The notes under the pieces were generated by a model, which was given only the letters and a program-made list of their open reading frames with translations, did no database searches and was not told the origin of the DNA. Made by a program: the position numbers and the translations under genes. A stretch of 22,500 nucleotides of DNA. Source: Prorocentrum cordatum (taxonomy: Eukaryota; Sar; Dinophyceae; Prorocentrales; Prorocentraceae). Positions 1-9,166 of this stretch are shown in pieces. The DNA lies in NCBI GenBank assembly GCA_963575745.1, contig CAUYUJ010018296.1, positions 97,824 to 120,323 of the forward strand, written 5' to 3'. Numbering within the stretch: position 1 is the first letter of the stretch; each line of letters starts with the position of its first letter.

Positions 1-1094
1 AGGCTGAGGCTGAGGCTGAGGCTGATGCAGGCCGAGGCTGAGGCAGCCTGAGGCTGAGGCCGAGGCTGAAGGCAGACTGAGGCTGAGGCTGAAGCAGGCT
101 GAGGCTGAGGCTGAGGCGGGCTGAGGCTGAGGCTGAGGCAGGCTGATGCTGAGGCAGGCTGAGGCTGAGGCTGAGGCTGATGCAGGCTGAGGCTGAGGCA
201 GGCTGAGGCTGAGGCCGAGGCCGACGGCAGACTGAGGCTGAGGCTGAAGCAGGCTGAGTCTGAGGCTGAGGCAGGCTGAGGCTGAGGCTGAGGCAGGCTG
301 AGGCTGAGGCAGGCTGAGGCTGAGGCTGAGGCCGAGGCAGGGTGAGGCTGAGGCAGGCTGAGGCTGAGGCCGAGGCTGAAGGCAGACTGAGGCTGAGGCT
401 GAAGCAGGCTGAGTCTGAGGCTGAGGCAGGCTGAGGCTGAGGCTGAGGCAGGCTGATGCTGAGGCAGGCTGAGGCTGAGGCTGAGGCTGATGCAGGCCGA
501 GGCTGAGGCAGCCTGAGGCTGAGGCGAGGCTGAAGGCAGACTGAGGCTGAGGCTGAAGCAGGCTGAGGCTGAGGCTGAGGCAGGCTGAGGCTGAGGCTGA
601 GGCAGGCTGATGCTGAGGCAGGCTGAGGCTGAGGCTGAGGCTGATGCAGGCTGAGGCTGAGGCCGAGGCCGAGGCCGAGGCTGAAGGCAGACTGAGGCTG
701 AGGCTGAAGCAGGCTGAGGCTGAGGCTGAGGCAGGCTGAGGCTGAGGCTGAGGCAGGCTGAGGCTGAGGCTGAGGCTGATGCAGGCTGAGGCTGAGGCAG
801 GCCGAGGCTGAGGCCGAGGCTGAAGGCAGACTGAGGCTGAGGCTGAAGCAGGCTGAGGCTGAGGCTGAGGCAGGCTGAGGCTGAGGCTGAGGCTGAGGCT
901 GAGGCTGAGGCAGGCTGAGGCTGAGGCTGAGGCTGAGGCAGGCTCAGGCTGAGGCAGGCTGAGGCTGAGGCCGAGGCTGCAGGCAGACTGAGGCTGATGC
1001 AGGAGCAGGCTGAGGCTGAGGCTGAGGCAGGCTGAAGCTGAGGCTGAGGCTGATGCTGAGGCAGGCTGAGGCTGAGGCTGAGGCTAATGCAGGC
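1..1094. repeat. GGCTGA hexamer satellite with ~155-bp higher-order repeat
   Basis: The whole stretch is built from GGCTGA hexamers, with variants GGCCGA, GGCTGATGCA and GGCAGGCTGA. It is not a uniform microsatellite. A marker string, GGCAGACTGAGGCTGAGGCT, recurs at 71, 226, 381, 535, 686, 825 and, in altered form, 982. The spacings are 155, 155, 154, 151, 139 and 157 bp, so the array has a second level of organisation. One plus frame meets TGA at every GGC-TGA register and the interruptions shift the other frames, so no protein is implied. The array begins before the window and ends where the sequence turns into CACTGCGACTGTCATCGCG near 1095. Confidence 0.95.
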
Positions 1095-1409
1095 CACTGC
1101 GACTGTCATCGCGAATGCGACTACGACTGCGAGAACAGCAGAACTCTACAACTGGATTCTCATCTGAATCTTAAGGGGGATGCTTCCAGATATGCTCCTA
1201 CACATCGCTGTTAGGTTGCTTTGCCGGGATATTTTTTTGAAACACCATTGGGTTTTTGATGTTTTTATGTTAAAATCGTTACGAACACTAAGGTTTTGGA
1301 AGGATTTCGTCTTGCGCGCGCGAATGTGTCCCGCATGGTATTATTTGACAGGGATTCGTGAACAAGTGTTATGTTAGAAAGATAAATGTCCCCGCATAGT
1401 GTTATTGCG
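1095..1409. other. Unique spacer, no gene recognised
   Basis: This is 315 bases of comparatively AT-rich, non-repetitive sequence between the hexamer satellite and the composite repeat. Short open frames exist on both strands (for example 1180-1377 plus and 1265-1459 minus), but they show no domain, no codon bias and no splice context. A 17-base string at 1292-1308 recurs with one mismatch at 18669-18685. Confidence 0.6.
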
Positions 1410-1470
1410 AAGGCCTTACGGCCGTTGCCGCCGACCCTGAAGATGACGAAAGACAACACGAGGGGGGGGG

Positions 1471-1555
1471 CAGGAGGAGGAGGAGGAGGAGGAGGAGGAG
1501 GAGGAGGCGGAAGGGAGTAGGAGGAGGAAGGGTGAAGGGGGAGGAGGAGGAGGCC
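1471..1555. repeat. GGA trinucleotide array
   Basis: A nearly pure AGG/GGA run with an upstream run of nine G residues (1462-1470). It forms the first interior module of composite repeat copy 1; copy 2 has a comparable GAGGAGG module in the same place. Confidence 0.9.
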
Positions 1556-1609
1556 TTATGGATGTTGGTTGGGATCTCGTGGTTGACCTCTCGGGGGCGT
1601 CTGGAAGGC

Positions 1610-2215
1610 AACTTGAAGCCTCTTGGGGGCCGTTGTGGGGCCTCTTGGGGCCTCTTTTGGGCCTCTTGGGGCTTCCGGAGGCCGTCTTCGGCGCATCTTG
1701 GGGGCGTCTTGGCGCCGCTCGGGGGCCTCTTGGGGCCTTTTGGGGGCCTCTTGGGGCTTCCCGGGGGCCTCTTAGGGCGGAAGTCTCGAATTCTCGGTTC
1801 CTCGTCCCCCTCTTGGCCGTTTCTTGGGCCCGTCTTGGGGCCCTATTGGGCCGTCTTGGGCGCCTTTTAGGCTGTCCTGGGGCCTTCTTGGGCCGTCTTG
1901 GGGCCCTCTTGTAGGCCTCTTGGGGCGCTCTTGGGGGCCTCTTGGGGGCCTCTTGGGCCGTCTTGGAGTGTCGGAAAGCCGAAAAGGCGAGAAGGCCAAA
2001 ATCATTCAAAAACCGATGTAAAATTGACGATTTTGGCGCCTGGGGCCCTCTTGGGTGTGCTCTTGGGGCTCTCTTGGAGCGTCTTGAGGGCCTCTTGGGC
2101 CGTCTTCGGGCCGTCTTGGGCGTCTTGGGGCCATCGTTCGTCGAGTCGAGGCCCTCTTGTACCCTTTTGGGGGTGTCTTCTGTCGCTCTTGGCTCGTCTT
2201 GAAGCTTTTCTGAGC
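1610..2215. repeat. Degenerate GGCCTCTTGGGG minisatellite
   Basis: Roughly 600 bases of imperfect units of about 9-12 bp with consensus GGCCTCTTGGGG or GGCCGTCTTGGG. Lower-GC interruptions lie at about 1776-1800 and 1968-2034. On the minus strand the units read as PKRPRR-type low-complexity peptide, which is why long open frames appear. A shorter stretch of the same repeat lies at about 16090-16165 in composite repeat copy 2. Confidence 0.85.
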
Positions 2216-2249
2216 TCCAGGACCCCCCGGGGAGGATGCGTATCTGGGT

Positions 2250-2302
2250 GGCGACCCCCCCCGGCGACCCCCCCCGGCGACCCCCCCCGGCGACCCTCCC
2301 CC
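2250..2302. repeat. 13-bp C-rich minisatellite, four units
   Basis: GGCGACCCCCCCC-type units begin at 2250, 2263, 2276 and 2289, exactly 13 bp apart. It follows the landmark GGATGCGTATCTGGGTGGCG, whose counterpart lies at 16187-16206 before another C-rich stretch. Confidence 0.9.
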
Positions 2303-2399
2303 CCCCCCCCCGGCGGGGAGGGTAGGGAGGGGCTTCGCCACGACTCAACTACGACGTTGTTCAATGTCGCTTTGGCTCGCGCGCTCAAGGAGACGGGGA

Positions 2400-2452
2400 A
2401 CGACGAAGACGACGAGGGACAACGGAGACGGAGACGACGAGGACACGACGGA

Positions 2453-2487
<35 letters not shown>
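2400..2487. repeat. GAC trinucleotide array
   Basis: Imperfect GAC/GAG units that become pure GACGAC from about 2448. This is the last module before the right end of composite repeat copy 1. Copy 2 has a shorter ACGACGACT...GACGACGAGGA module in the same position. Confidence 0.9.
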
Positions 2488-2488
<1 letters not shown>

Positions 2489-2549
2489 GATCCACACAAG
2501 ACGACGACACCGGGATGCGTCTTCCACACGCCGACAGGGTCGGCGGATT

Positions 2550-2829
2550 TGACAGGGAACCGCAGGGGGGGGATACCGGCTTGGCTGGGATGGTATGAAC
2601 TCATATTTAGGATGGACATGTGGTCAGAATCATATGTGATTTACAGCACGCGCGGGGGAAGCGATAAGTCCGGGGGGGGGGTAGAATCTATTACTCTTTT
2701 AGAAAGGAGAATCTACGTGGTGAAGTCTTGGTGGTGCACTTAATGTTGACCGCGTCCGCGCGTGACCACCTCCAGTGGTCGTGTAACCATCCCACCCACC
2801 CACCTGCAACGTGCTGACACAACTCAACT
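2550..2829. other. Unique spacer, nothing recognised
   Basis: No domain, splice-like exon or repeat copy was seen in these 280 bases. They contain a run of nine G residues near 2671-2680 and a CCCACCCACCCACC stretch near 2790. Confidence 0.6.
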
Positions 2830-3172
2830 TAGCGGCGACAACGACGATGACAATGACGAGGATGATACTCACGACGACGGTGGTGACGGGTCAACGACGA
2901 CGACAATGGTGATGGTGATGACGCTGGTGGCAATGATGATGACGATGGCAATGATGACTCTGGTGATGATGACACTGCTTGTGAGGATGATGGGGAAGTG
3001 CGCGCGTGCTCATAACTGTGATGAGGGAGACGACATCAATGATGACGACGATCACAGTGGTGGTGATGATGAAGACGATGGTGACGCTGATAATGGCAAC
3101 TACGATGGCAATGATGATGCTGGCGATGATGGCAACGATGGCGCTGATGAGATTGATGAGGAGATGCTGGCA
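2830..3172. repeat. GAY-rich imperfect trinucleotide tract
   Basis: The sequence is dominated by GAC, GAT and AAT triplets with frequent substitutions. It can be read as an Asp-rich or Thr/Met-rich peptide for about 137 codons (2762-3175) and also openly on the other strand, as expected of a triplet repeat without TAG-like units. I see no evidence that it is a gene. Confidence 0.8.
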
Positions 3173-3368
3173 TGACTGCCCCATACCGTTGATACAATAC
3201 CTTCATTCACGTTTACCGTAAGGGCTTCGCCCCCTGCCGCCGGCCCCCTCTCTCGGAGAATGGGCCATGGAAGAGCTAAGTCATGAGGCTTTGGCGCTGT
3301 CGTGCAGCAGTATCGGAACTTCATGCGAGGCCGATTCGCAATCGGCAAAACCAACTGATCACAAGAGG

Positions 3369-3490
3369 GGTTACCACACAGGGCGATTGGTAAGACGTGT
3401 ATGGTTTACGAGCTTGGTTACCACACCTTGGGATTAAAGGGCCGAGGGAGTACTCGCAGTTTGGGTTACCACGCCTTGCGATGGATGTGC
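3369..3490. repeat. Imperfect ~47-bp direct repeat, three units
   Basis: GGTTACCAC recurs at 3369, 3416 and 3464, followed each time by a related ACAGGGCGATTGG / ACCTTGGGATTAA / GCCTTGCGATGGA segment. The triplet sits directly in front of the 73-bp minisatellite. Confidence 0.75.
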
Positions 3491-3863
3491 GTGAGGGGTG
3501 GCACCGAATTTCAGAAATGTGGCAAATCCCATGTGTTTTTGGACCCTGACCCCGCGGATCTGCGTGAGGGGTGGCACCGAATTTCAGAAATGTGGCAAAT
3601 CCCCTGTGTTTTTGGACCCTGACCCCGCGGATCTGCGTGAGGGGTGGCACCGAATTTCAGAAATGTGGCAAATCCCATGTGTTTTTGGACCCTGACCCCG
3701 CGGATCTGCGTGAGGGGTGGCACCGAATTTCAGAAATGTAGCAAATCCCCTGTGTTTTTGGACCCTGACCCCGCGGATCTGCGTGAGGGGTGGCACCGAA
3801 GTCAGAAATGTGGCAAATCCCTTGTGTTTTTGGACCCTGACCCCGCGGATCTGCGTGAGGGGT
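3491..3863. repeat. 73-bp minisatellite, five units plus a partial sixth
   Basis: GTGAGGGGTGGCACCGAATT begins at 3491, 3564, 3637 and 3710, a strict 73-bp period; the next starts are 3783 and 3855. Neighbouring units differ mainly at CCCATGTG/CCCCTGTG/CCCTTGTG and in a few point changes. Because 73 is not a multiple of three, successive units read in different frames. Long open frames on both strands are therefore repeat artefacts. Confidence 0.95.
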
Positions 3864-3953
3864 GTGGATTTCGAGCCCCCCCAGCAATTCAGACAACGCG
3901 CCCAGGGGGTGCTTAAAAGCCGGTTTGGGTCTCCCCCCTCCTCGCGCGGTCAA

Positions 3954-4009
3954 TCAACTAGTTACAGTAACCAGCAATAAGTCAACTAGTTACAGTAACC
4001 AGCAAGAAG
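3954..4009. repeat. 28-bp tandem duplication
   Basis: TCAACTAGTTACAGTAACCA plus GCAATAAG (3954-3981) is repeated as the same string ending in GCAAGAAG (3982-4009). The core CTAGTTACAGTAACCAG contains an imperfect palindrome, GTTACnGTAAC. Confidence 0.95.
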
Positions 4010-4337
4010 CAGAATTGTAACACTGGAAACTACAACCTACGACTGGTACAGGAAACTGCGAATCACGGGCCTACAGCCTGGTGGCCCCACAAGGGGGCCG
4101 GCGGATAATTGAGTTTGCAACCGCCACGCGCGCTGTTTACGCTTGCTGCATTGAGCCGCAAGAATTTCTGAATGGACGCGATAACATGCGCCGTTGCTTT
4201 CCGTTTTCATATAGGATCTCAGCCCCATATGCGTCCATATGTATGTACACACGTGTGCCCATACATCTGTGTACATCGGGATACGCCTACGTTTGTGCCC
4301 TGGCGTTGCTGTCAGGAAACGCGTTGGGAAGCAACGC
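4010..4337. other. Unique stretch, nothing recognised
   Basis: No domain or convincing exon was seen. Open frames run into the neighbouring GC-rich and TG-repeat DNA but lack family motifs. The part around 4225-4270 is rich in CATATG/TGTACA-like short palindromes. Confidence 0.6.
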
Positions 4338-4339
4338 TG

Positions 4340-4386
<47 letters not shown>
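4338..4386. repeat. TG dinucleotide microsatellite
   Basis: About 49 bases of TG with two GTGCG interruptions. A weaker relative lies at about 4510-4532. Confidence 0.97.
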
Positions 4387-4388
<2 letters not shown>

Positions 4389-5248
4389 TGCTGATCCCCC
4401 ATTGGCGGATCCAGTATCTCCACGCCGCGATCTGGGCCGGCGGCGCGCGCTACTCCGCCCGACCTTTCCACGCCGCGCGCCGCTGCGCGCGTGGCCGCAG
4501 CGCCACAACGCGTGTGCGTGTGTGTGTGAGTGTGGGCGACGTCTCGCGCACTGTCCGCGCCCTGCCTCCGGAAGTTGCCCAGACTGTCCCCCCCAGTCGC
4601 CTTTGGCGCCGCCCCCGTGCCGCCCCCGGGGGAAGCGGTGCTGCTCCGCGCAGGCGTCCCGCCTCCCGCGCCCGCGCCAGGGCGCGGGGGGCGGCCCCGT
4701 CGTGAATCGGCCTGGCCTCCGGCCCCTCCCCTCGCCTCCGCCGTCTCGCGCGCTTCTCTCTCTCTTCCCCCCATTCTCGCTGCCGCCTGGCGGGCAGTCC
4801 GCTGGGTGGCGTTGTCCGCGTTGGCATCCACGCGGCTCCGCTCTGGGCTTCCTCGCCCCTTCCCCGCATGGGGCCCTTCTGCCCGCGGTCTTCGGCCCTT
4901 CCTGCCGGCCTTCCTCGGCCCCTTCTCCCTCTCCTGGGTCCGCGCCGCGTCCCCGCAGAGGAGCCGTAAGGCCTTCTGGTGTTGGGCAGCGTTGCGCCTC
5001 ACCTGCAATCCACGCCCGGATGGTGATGCTCCTCCCTTGGCGGCCTCGTGCCACGTCCCCGCCTGGGAGGTCCAGCGTCGGGCGGCGCGTCACCTCCGTG
5101 CCATCCACGCCCGGATGGTATGTTTGCTGCGGGCGCGCGCGGGGTCCAAAGTGATCTCGCCTGAGGGCCCGGCCGCGCGCGCACTGGCGCTTTGACCTTG
5201 TGCTCCGCCTCGCCGCTGCGCGCGAGGCCGCGGCCGCCACATAGCCAG
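4387..5248. other. GC-rich stretch with long open frames on both strands
   Basis: Several overlapping open frames exceed 200 codons (4081-5154 plus, 4037-5008 minus, 4287-5240 minus). They run through the flanking TG repeats and show no conserved motif, so I treat them as by-products of stop-poor GC-rich DNA. One short direct repeat is clear: ATCCACGCCCGGATGGT at 5008-5024 and 5103-5119, 95 bp apart. Confidence 0.55.
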
Positions 5249-5336
5249 TGTATATATACGTGTTTATGCGTGTACGAGTGTGTGTATGTATTTGTATATA
5301 TGTATATCTGTGTGTGTGTGTGTGTGTGTGTATGTG
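5249..5336. repeat. TG/TA-rich microsatellite
   Basis: Begins with GTATATATACGTG, degenerates through GTGTATGTATTTGTATATA and ends in a pure TG run at about 5309-5331. Confidence 0.9.
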
Positions 5337-5760
5337 GGTGGACTTCTGTTCTCAACGGGCCTGCTGCCAGGGGGAGGGGCCGCCCCTGGAGCACTCGAGG
5401 GACCCTGACAGACACTGACAGGCAGTCCAGCACGGCCCAGCGTGCCGCGGGCACGGCGGATACCCCCCCCGGGGCAGCCCGCCATTATCACATGGACCAC
5501 TTTTTTTTGTTTTTCGTTTTTCGTCCACGCGCCCGTGATCTCAGGAGAGCAGCGTATGAGAGGCGCTGCCGGCGTGAGGGCGGAATTAGGTCCTCCTGAG
5601 CCGAATTACGTGGCATGCGATTCCTGTGCGTGCAAGGCATCTTTTGGAGCGATCCTTGATTCGTTGAGCTGCTTTGTACCTGTGCTGCGCCACAGCCACA
5701 CGCTGATGCGGGGGTAAAGATCGCGCTCTCCTCTCGCCCTTCTCCCCCTCCCCTTCCTCT
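5337..5760. other. Unique stretch, nothing recognised
   Basis: Mostly unique GC-rich sequence with one T-rich stretch at 5502-5523. An open frame at 5442-5717 covers it but has no recognisable domain and only moderate GC at third codon positions. The downstream part grades into CTCCCCTTCC pyrimidine-rich sequence. Confidence 0.5.
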
Positions 5761-5779
5761 CCCTCTCCCTTTTGTCGTT

Positions 5780-6018
5780 CCCTTCGCCCTTCGCCCTTCG
5801 CCCTTCCCCTTCCCCTTCCCCTTCCCCTTCCCCTTCCCCTTCCCCTTCCCCTTCCCTTCCCCTTTCCCCTTCCCTTCCCTTCCCCTTCCCCTTCCCCTTC
5901 CCCTTCCCCTTCCCCTTTCCCTTCCCCTTCCCCTTCCCCCCCCTTCCCCTTCCCCTTCCCCTTCCCCTTCCCTTCCCCTTTCCCCTTCCCCCTTCTTCCC
6001 CTTCCCCTTCCCTTTCGC
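5780..6018. repeat. CCCTTCG then CCCCTT pyrimidine array
   Basis: Three CCCTTCG units lead into a long TTCCCC hexamer array with single-base slips. The plus strand is almost entirely pyrimidine and the minus strand GGGGAA. Such strand asymmetry can support triplex (H-DNA) or G-quadruplex formation; that is inference from composition. Confidence 0.95.
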
Positions 6019-6392
6019 CTCCCCGTTCGCTCTTGCCTTCCGCACCCTTTCCCCAGCTTTTTTGTCTTTCCCCGGCGCGCGCACCTAGCGTGTCCCCTCC
6101 CTTCTCCCCCTCCCCTCTCCTCTCTCCCCTTTCCCCTTTCCCCCTCCTCCCCTGGTCTAAGGCCAAGTTTGTTAAAGCTAGGTTGAGCCCTGGCGATACC
6201 AGATTCCTTGCGGACGCCAAGCGCGAGGCCTATGGAGGAGGTCTTCCTGTACGTTCCTCGATATAGGATCAACTTCAGTCGCGAAACGGCTCGGTGCTCC
6301 TTCGGTTTTTCTGTGGACCCCACGTGATCATTTCAGCATAGCGTCGGATATAGCCGGGTTCGTTTTCACGTAGTGTTCCATATCGCAAGATT
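6019..6392. other. Unique spacer with weakly coding-like short frames
   Basis: After further C/T-rich DNA, about 6155-6330 is non-repetitive and readable in two plus frames: one ends in a stop near 6264, the other runs from an ATG at 6232 to TGA at 6325-6327. Neither has a recognised family nor consistent third-position GC bias, so I do not call a gene. Confidence 0.4.
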
Positions 6393-6538
6393 TTGGTTGT
6401 TTCCTCCTCCTTTGCCCTCCCCCGTCCCTTTTGACGCCTTTTTGGTTGTTTCCCCATCCTTTGCCCTCCCCCGTCCCTTTTGACGCCTTTTTGGTTGTTT
6501 CCCCATCCTTTGCCCTCCCCCGTCCCTTTTGATCCTTC
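6393..6538. repeat. 49-bp tandem repeat, three units
   Basis: TTGGTTGTTTCCCCATCCTT begins units at 6442 and 6491, and a variant (TTCCTCCTCC for TCCCCATCC) begins at 6393. Each unit continues TTGCCCTCCCCCGTCCCTTT; the first two then close with TTGACGCCTTT. Confidence 0.95.
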
Positions 6539-6569
6539 CCCCTCTGTCCTCCATGTGGAGAACAAACGT

Positions 6570-6815
6570 GGAGGAGGGGGAGGTGGAAGGAGGGGGGACG
6601 AGGAGGAGGAGGAGGAGGAGGAGGAGTAGGAGGAGGCGGAGGAGGAGGAGGATGAGGAGGAGGAGAAGGAGGAGGATAATAAGGAGGATGAGAAGGAGGA
6701 GGAGACGGAGGACGAGGAGGAGGAGGAGGAGGAGGAGGAGGAGGAGGAGGAGGAGGAGGAGGAGGAGGAGGAGGAGGAGGAGGAGGAGGAGGAGGAGTAA
6801 GAGGAGGTGGAGGGC
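6570..6815. repeat. GGA trinucleotide array
   Basis: An AGG/GGA array, pure from about 6717 to 6797. Interruptions such as AGTAGG, GATGAGG and ATAATAAGG lie towards its left half. Confidence 0.95.
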
Positions 6816-7155
6816 GAGGAGGGTCACCGTCAGCACCAGCATCGGCAATCTCAGGAGGAGGAGGAGACTTGCGCCTCGGTCTGTGTTGTCGGGCCCTTGG
6901 GCTACAAGCTACAACGGCCCCCGCCTGAGACTTTCTCACAGCTCATTCAGGGGTCGCGCTCTCGCTCGAGACGGCTTGGCAAGTTTCTCGAGAGTCGCGC
7001 TCTCGCCCGGGACTTCCTCCATTCGCCTCCTCTGTCCTCCTTCCTCGTGCACCCTTCCTCCCGAGTCTTCTCCCTGCCTCCCTTCCTCCCTCCCTTCTTC
7101 CCTTCCGAGTCTCCTTCTCCCTCCCTTCCTCCCTCATTGCCTCCTCCTCTGCCAG
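6816..7155. other. Spacer ending in a long polypyrimidine tract
   Basis: GTCGCGCTCTCGC occurs at about 6953 and again 40 bases later. From about 7016 the sequence becomes CCTTCCTCCCTC-rich and stays pyrimidine-rich until CTGCCAG at 7149-7155. It therefore has the form of the 3' end of an intron in front of the exon candidate at 7156. Confidence 0.5.
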
Positions 7156-7232
7156 GGGGGAGCTGGGGGCAGGCGGAGGTGAAAGAGGTCCACCCGCTGC
7201 TCAACGTGGACGACGTCTACGGGGTGCCTTGA
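7156..7232 (+). CDS. Candidate terminal exon of an unidentified gene
   Basis: The frame closing at TGA 7230-7232 reads GQAEVKEVHPLLNVDDVYGV then Pro-stop. In its last 19 sense codons (from GCG 7173-7175), 17 end in G or C, while second positions are mostly A or T; that periodicity is expected of dinoflagellate coding DNA and is absent from the repeats around it. A long polypyrimidine tract and CAG|G precede it, matching the AG|G acceptor context of dinoflagellate introns. I do not recognise the protein, and no upstream exon was identified with confidence. It could be an exon fragment in a decayed copy. Confidence 0.45.
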
Positions 7233-7327
7233 CGGGGAGGAGAAGGACGACGACGGTGATGAGCGGTTGCGGTCTGGGTGGGGATGATACCGTGGATGGT
7301 GTATTACATGAGCAGGAACACAAGAGG

Positions 7328-7605
7328 ACGACGCGATGCTTTCGATGATGATACTGCTGCTGCTGCTGCTTATGATGATGATGATGCTGATGATGATGGT
7401 GATGATGGTGATGGCGGTGGTGGTGGCGATGATGGTTGTGACAGTGGTGATCACGATGTCAACGCTGCTGCTGACGATGACGATGACCACGACCGCGATG
7501 ATGACGATGATGACGATGACGATGATGATGATGATGACGATGACGACGACGATGATGATGATGCTGATGCTGATGCTGCTGATGATGATTGATGATGATG
7601 ACGAT
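7328..7605. repeat. GAT/GCT-rich trinucleotide array
   Basis: GATGATGATGCT-type units with GAC and GGT variants. The triplet periodicity gives Asp/Met/Leu-rich open frames in every register; none has a domain. Confidence 0.93.
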
Positions 7606-7629
7606 GATGATGCTGATGATGCCGATTAT

Positions 7630-7696
7630 GATGCTGTTGTTGTTGTTGTTGCTGTTGCGGTTGTTGTTGTTGCTGTGGTTGTGGGTGTGGTTGTGG

Positions 7697-7731
<35 letters not shown>

Positions 7732-7770
7732 CTTGTTGTTATGGTTCTTGTTGTTGTTGTTGTGGATGAT
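7630..7770. repeat. GTT trinucleotide array
   Basis: TTGTTG units with GCTGTTGCGG and GTGGTTGTGGGTGTGG interruptions, purest at 7700-7730. Confidence 0.95.
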
Positions 7771-7822
7771 GGTGGTGATGATGATGATGATGATGATGAG
7801 GAGGAGGAGGAGGAAGAGGCGG
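7771..7822. repeat. GAT then GAG trinucleotide run
   Basis: GATGATGGTGGTGATGATGATG followed by a purine-rich AGGAGGAGG run. The unit motif changes abruptly from GTT to GAT to GAG. Confidence 0.9.
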
Positions 7823-8345
7823 CACATGTGGAAGGATGATGCGGAGAAGAGTCGGGAGCATGAGGAGACGGGAGGGATGATGGCGCAGGGAATAGGGGGC
7901 TGGTAACATGGAGGAGGAGGGAGGATGCATCATGGACCGGCGAGTGGGAACGAGGGAGGCGAAATGATGTACGTACGATTGACGATAGACGAGGGAGGAG
8001 GAAGGAAGGACCAGGGATGAGGGCGGGGCAAGGAGGGTGGAGAAAGAGCAGGGAAAGATGATTGTGATAATGATTATGTGTACCGACTGGCTGAGGGACT
8101 GATTGGCTGATCATGGTGAGGATGACGAGGCGGACGATGAGGAAGAGAAGGAGAGGGAACAGAGCGTAGTAGCAGCCGCTGTTTGTGTTGTGCTTCGGGT
8201 TGCAGTTCACCATCTTTTACCGTGCGACGACTGTCGGCCCATCACGGTGCTATTTGTAGAGTTGACCCTTTTACTAGTTGTTGTTTTAGTTCCTGACGGC
8301 GTGTCCTCTATGCCAGGGCGTTGTTCTTTTGTTTTTCGGGGTAGG

Positions 8346-8347
<2 letters not shown>
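7823..8347. other. Unique stretch, nothing recognised
   Basis: Purine-rich on the plus strand up to about 8060 (many GGAGG/GAAGG words), then mixed. No domain, splice-like exon or repeat copy was identified. Long minus-strand frames here continue into the GTT array and are judged artefacts. Confidence 0.5.

Positions 8348-8389
<42 letters not shown>
8348..8389. repeat. TG dinucleotide microsatellite
   Basis: About 42 bases of uninterrupted GT/TG, followed by G-rich GGGGGTGGGGTGGGGGGGCGG at about 8409-8429. Confidence 0.97.
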
Positions 8390-8391
<2 letters not shown>

Positions 8392-8604
8392 AGGGTCGGG
8401 CTCGGAGTGGGGGTGGGGTGGGGGGGCGGTAGTGCTTTCTGTCGGGGCGTTATGGATTTTCATGTTGACTAGATCTCTCCATTGCTTTTCAAAGTTTCCA
8501 CGGCCTCAGCCGAGGGCTTTCGCGATTGGACAAACCAAGGCAACGTCCTTTTCGGCTTTTTCTTGGCACTGGCGGGGTTCGTAAACGTAGCCTTGAGTGG
8601 TGAC
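8390..8604. other. Unique spacer between TG and GAT arrays
   Basis: Contains a short protein-like minus-strand frame (about 8506-8590) ending in a stop, but with no recognised family and only moderate third-position GC. Recorded as unassigned. Confidence 0.4.
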
Positions 8605-8744
8605 GATGAGTAGGATGAGGATGAGGATGATGCTGATGCTGCTGATGATGACGATGCTGATGATACTGGTGGTGAGAACGACGATGCTGATGATGATGAT
8701 GCTGATGATGCTGATGATGATGATGATGATGGTGATGATGATGC

Positions 8745-8808
<64 letters not shown>

Positions 8809-9117
8809 AAGGAAGAAGAGAAGGAGTATGAGGATCAGGAGGATGATGAGGATGATGAGGAGGAGGAGGAGGAGAACGAGGATTATGCGGATGATTGTGA
8901 GCATGATGATAACACAGATGATGATGCTGATGATGATGATGATGCTGATGATGATGAGGACGATGATGATGCTGACGATGATGATGATGATGATTCTGAT
9001 TATGATGCTGATTATGGTGATGCTCATGCTGATGATGGTGATACTGATGATCATGATGCTGATGCTGATGATGATTATGATGATGATGCTGATGATGATG
9101 ATGATGACGATGCTGAC

Positions 9118-9166
<49 letters not shown>

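Larger units (their letters stand above)
1410..2549 (+). mobile_element. Composite repeat element, copy 1 (intact-looking ends)
   Basis: The left end is the 34 bases at 1410-1443 (AAGGCCTTACGGCCG...), matching 31/34 to 15679-15712. The right end at 2530-2549, GCCGACAGGGTCGGCGGATT, matches 19/20 to 17191-17210. Within the ends, CCGCCGACCCTG (1428-1439) is the exact reverse complement of CAGGGTCGGCGG (2535-2546), so the element has short TIRs. The order of modules inside is GGA array, degenerate CCTCTTGGGG array, a landmark at 2206-2254, a C-rich 13-bp minisatellite, a conserved segment at 2354-2385, a GAC array, then the right end. The same order is seen in copy 2. No transposase is visible, so it would be non-autonomous. 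The minus strand carries a long Pro/Arg/Lys/Ala-rich open frame, which I attribute to the CCTCTTGGGG repeat. Confidence 0.7.

Noticed and set aside
1292-1308. 17-base match (one mismatch) to 18669-18685 in AT-rich sequence
   Set aside because: Flanking alignment fails in both orientations, so a dispersed repeat cannot be supported from these two sites.
1416-2348. 310-codon minus-strand open frame rich in Pro, Arg, Lys and Ala
   Set aside because: It is the translation of the CCTCTTGGGG minisatellite and GGA array. It has no domain, and the frame exists because the repeat unit lacks stops.
3219-3246. AAGGGCTTCGCCCCCTGCCG as a third left end of the composite repeat
   Set aside because: It resembles the left end only in part, lacks CCGCCGACCCTG and has no matching right end downstream.
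4037-5240. Overlapping open frames above 300 codons on both strands
   Set aside because: Stop-poor GC-rich DNA; they cross TG microsatellites and show no family motif on either strand.
6174-6188. TAGGTTGAGCCCTGG as a minus-strand spliced-leader relict
   Set aside because: Only GGCTCAAC is shared with the leader; there is no tandem unit and no coding sequence behind it.
5488-6323. Gly/Lys/Arg-rich minus-strand frames
   Set aside because: Translation of the GGGGAA array; the peptide is pure low complexity.
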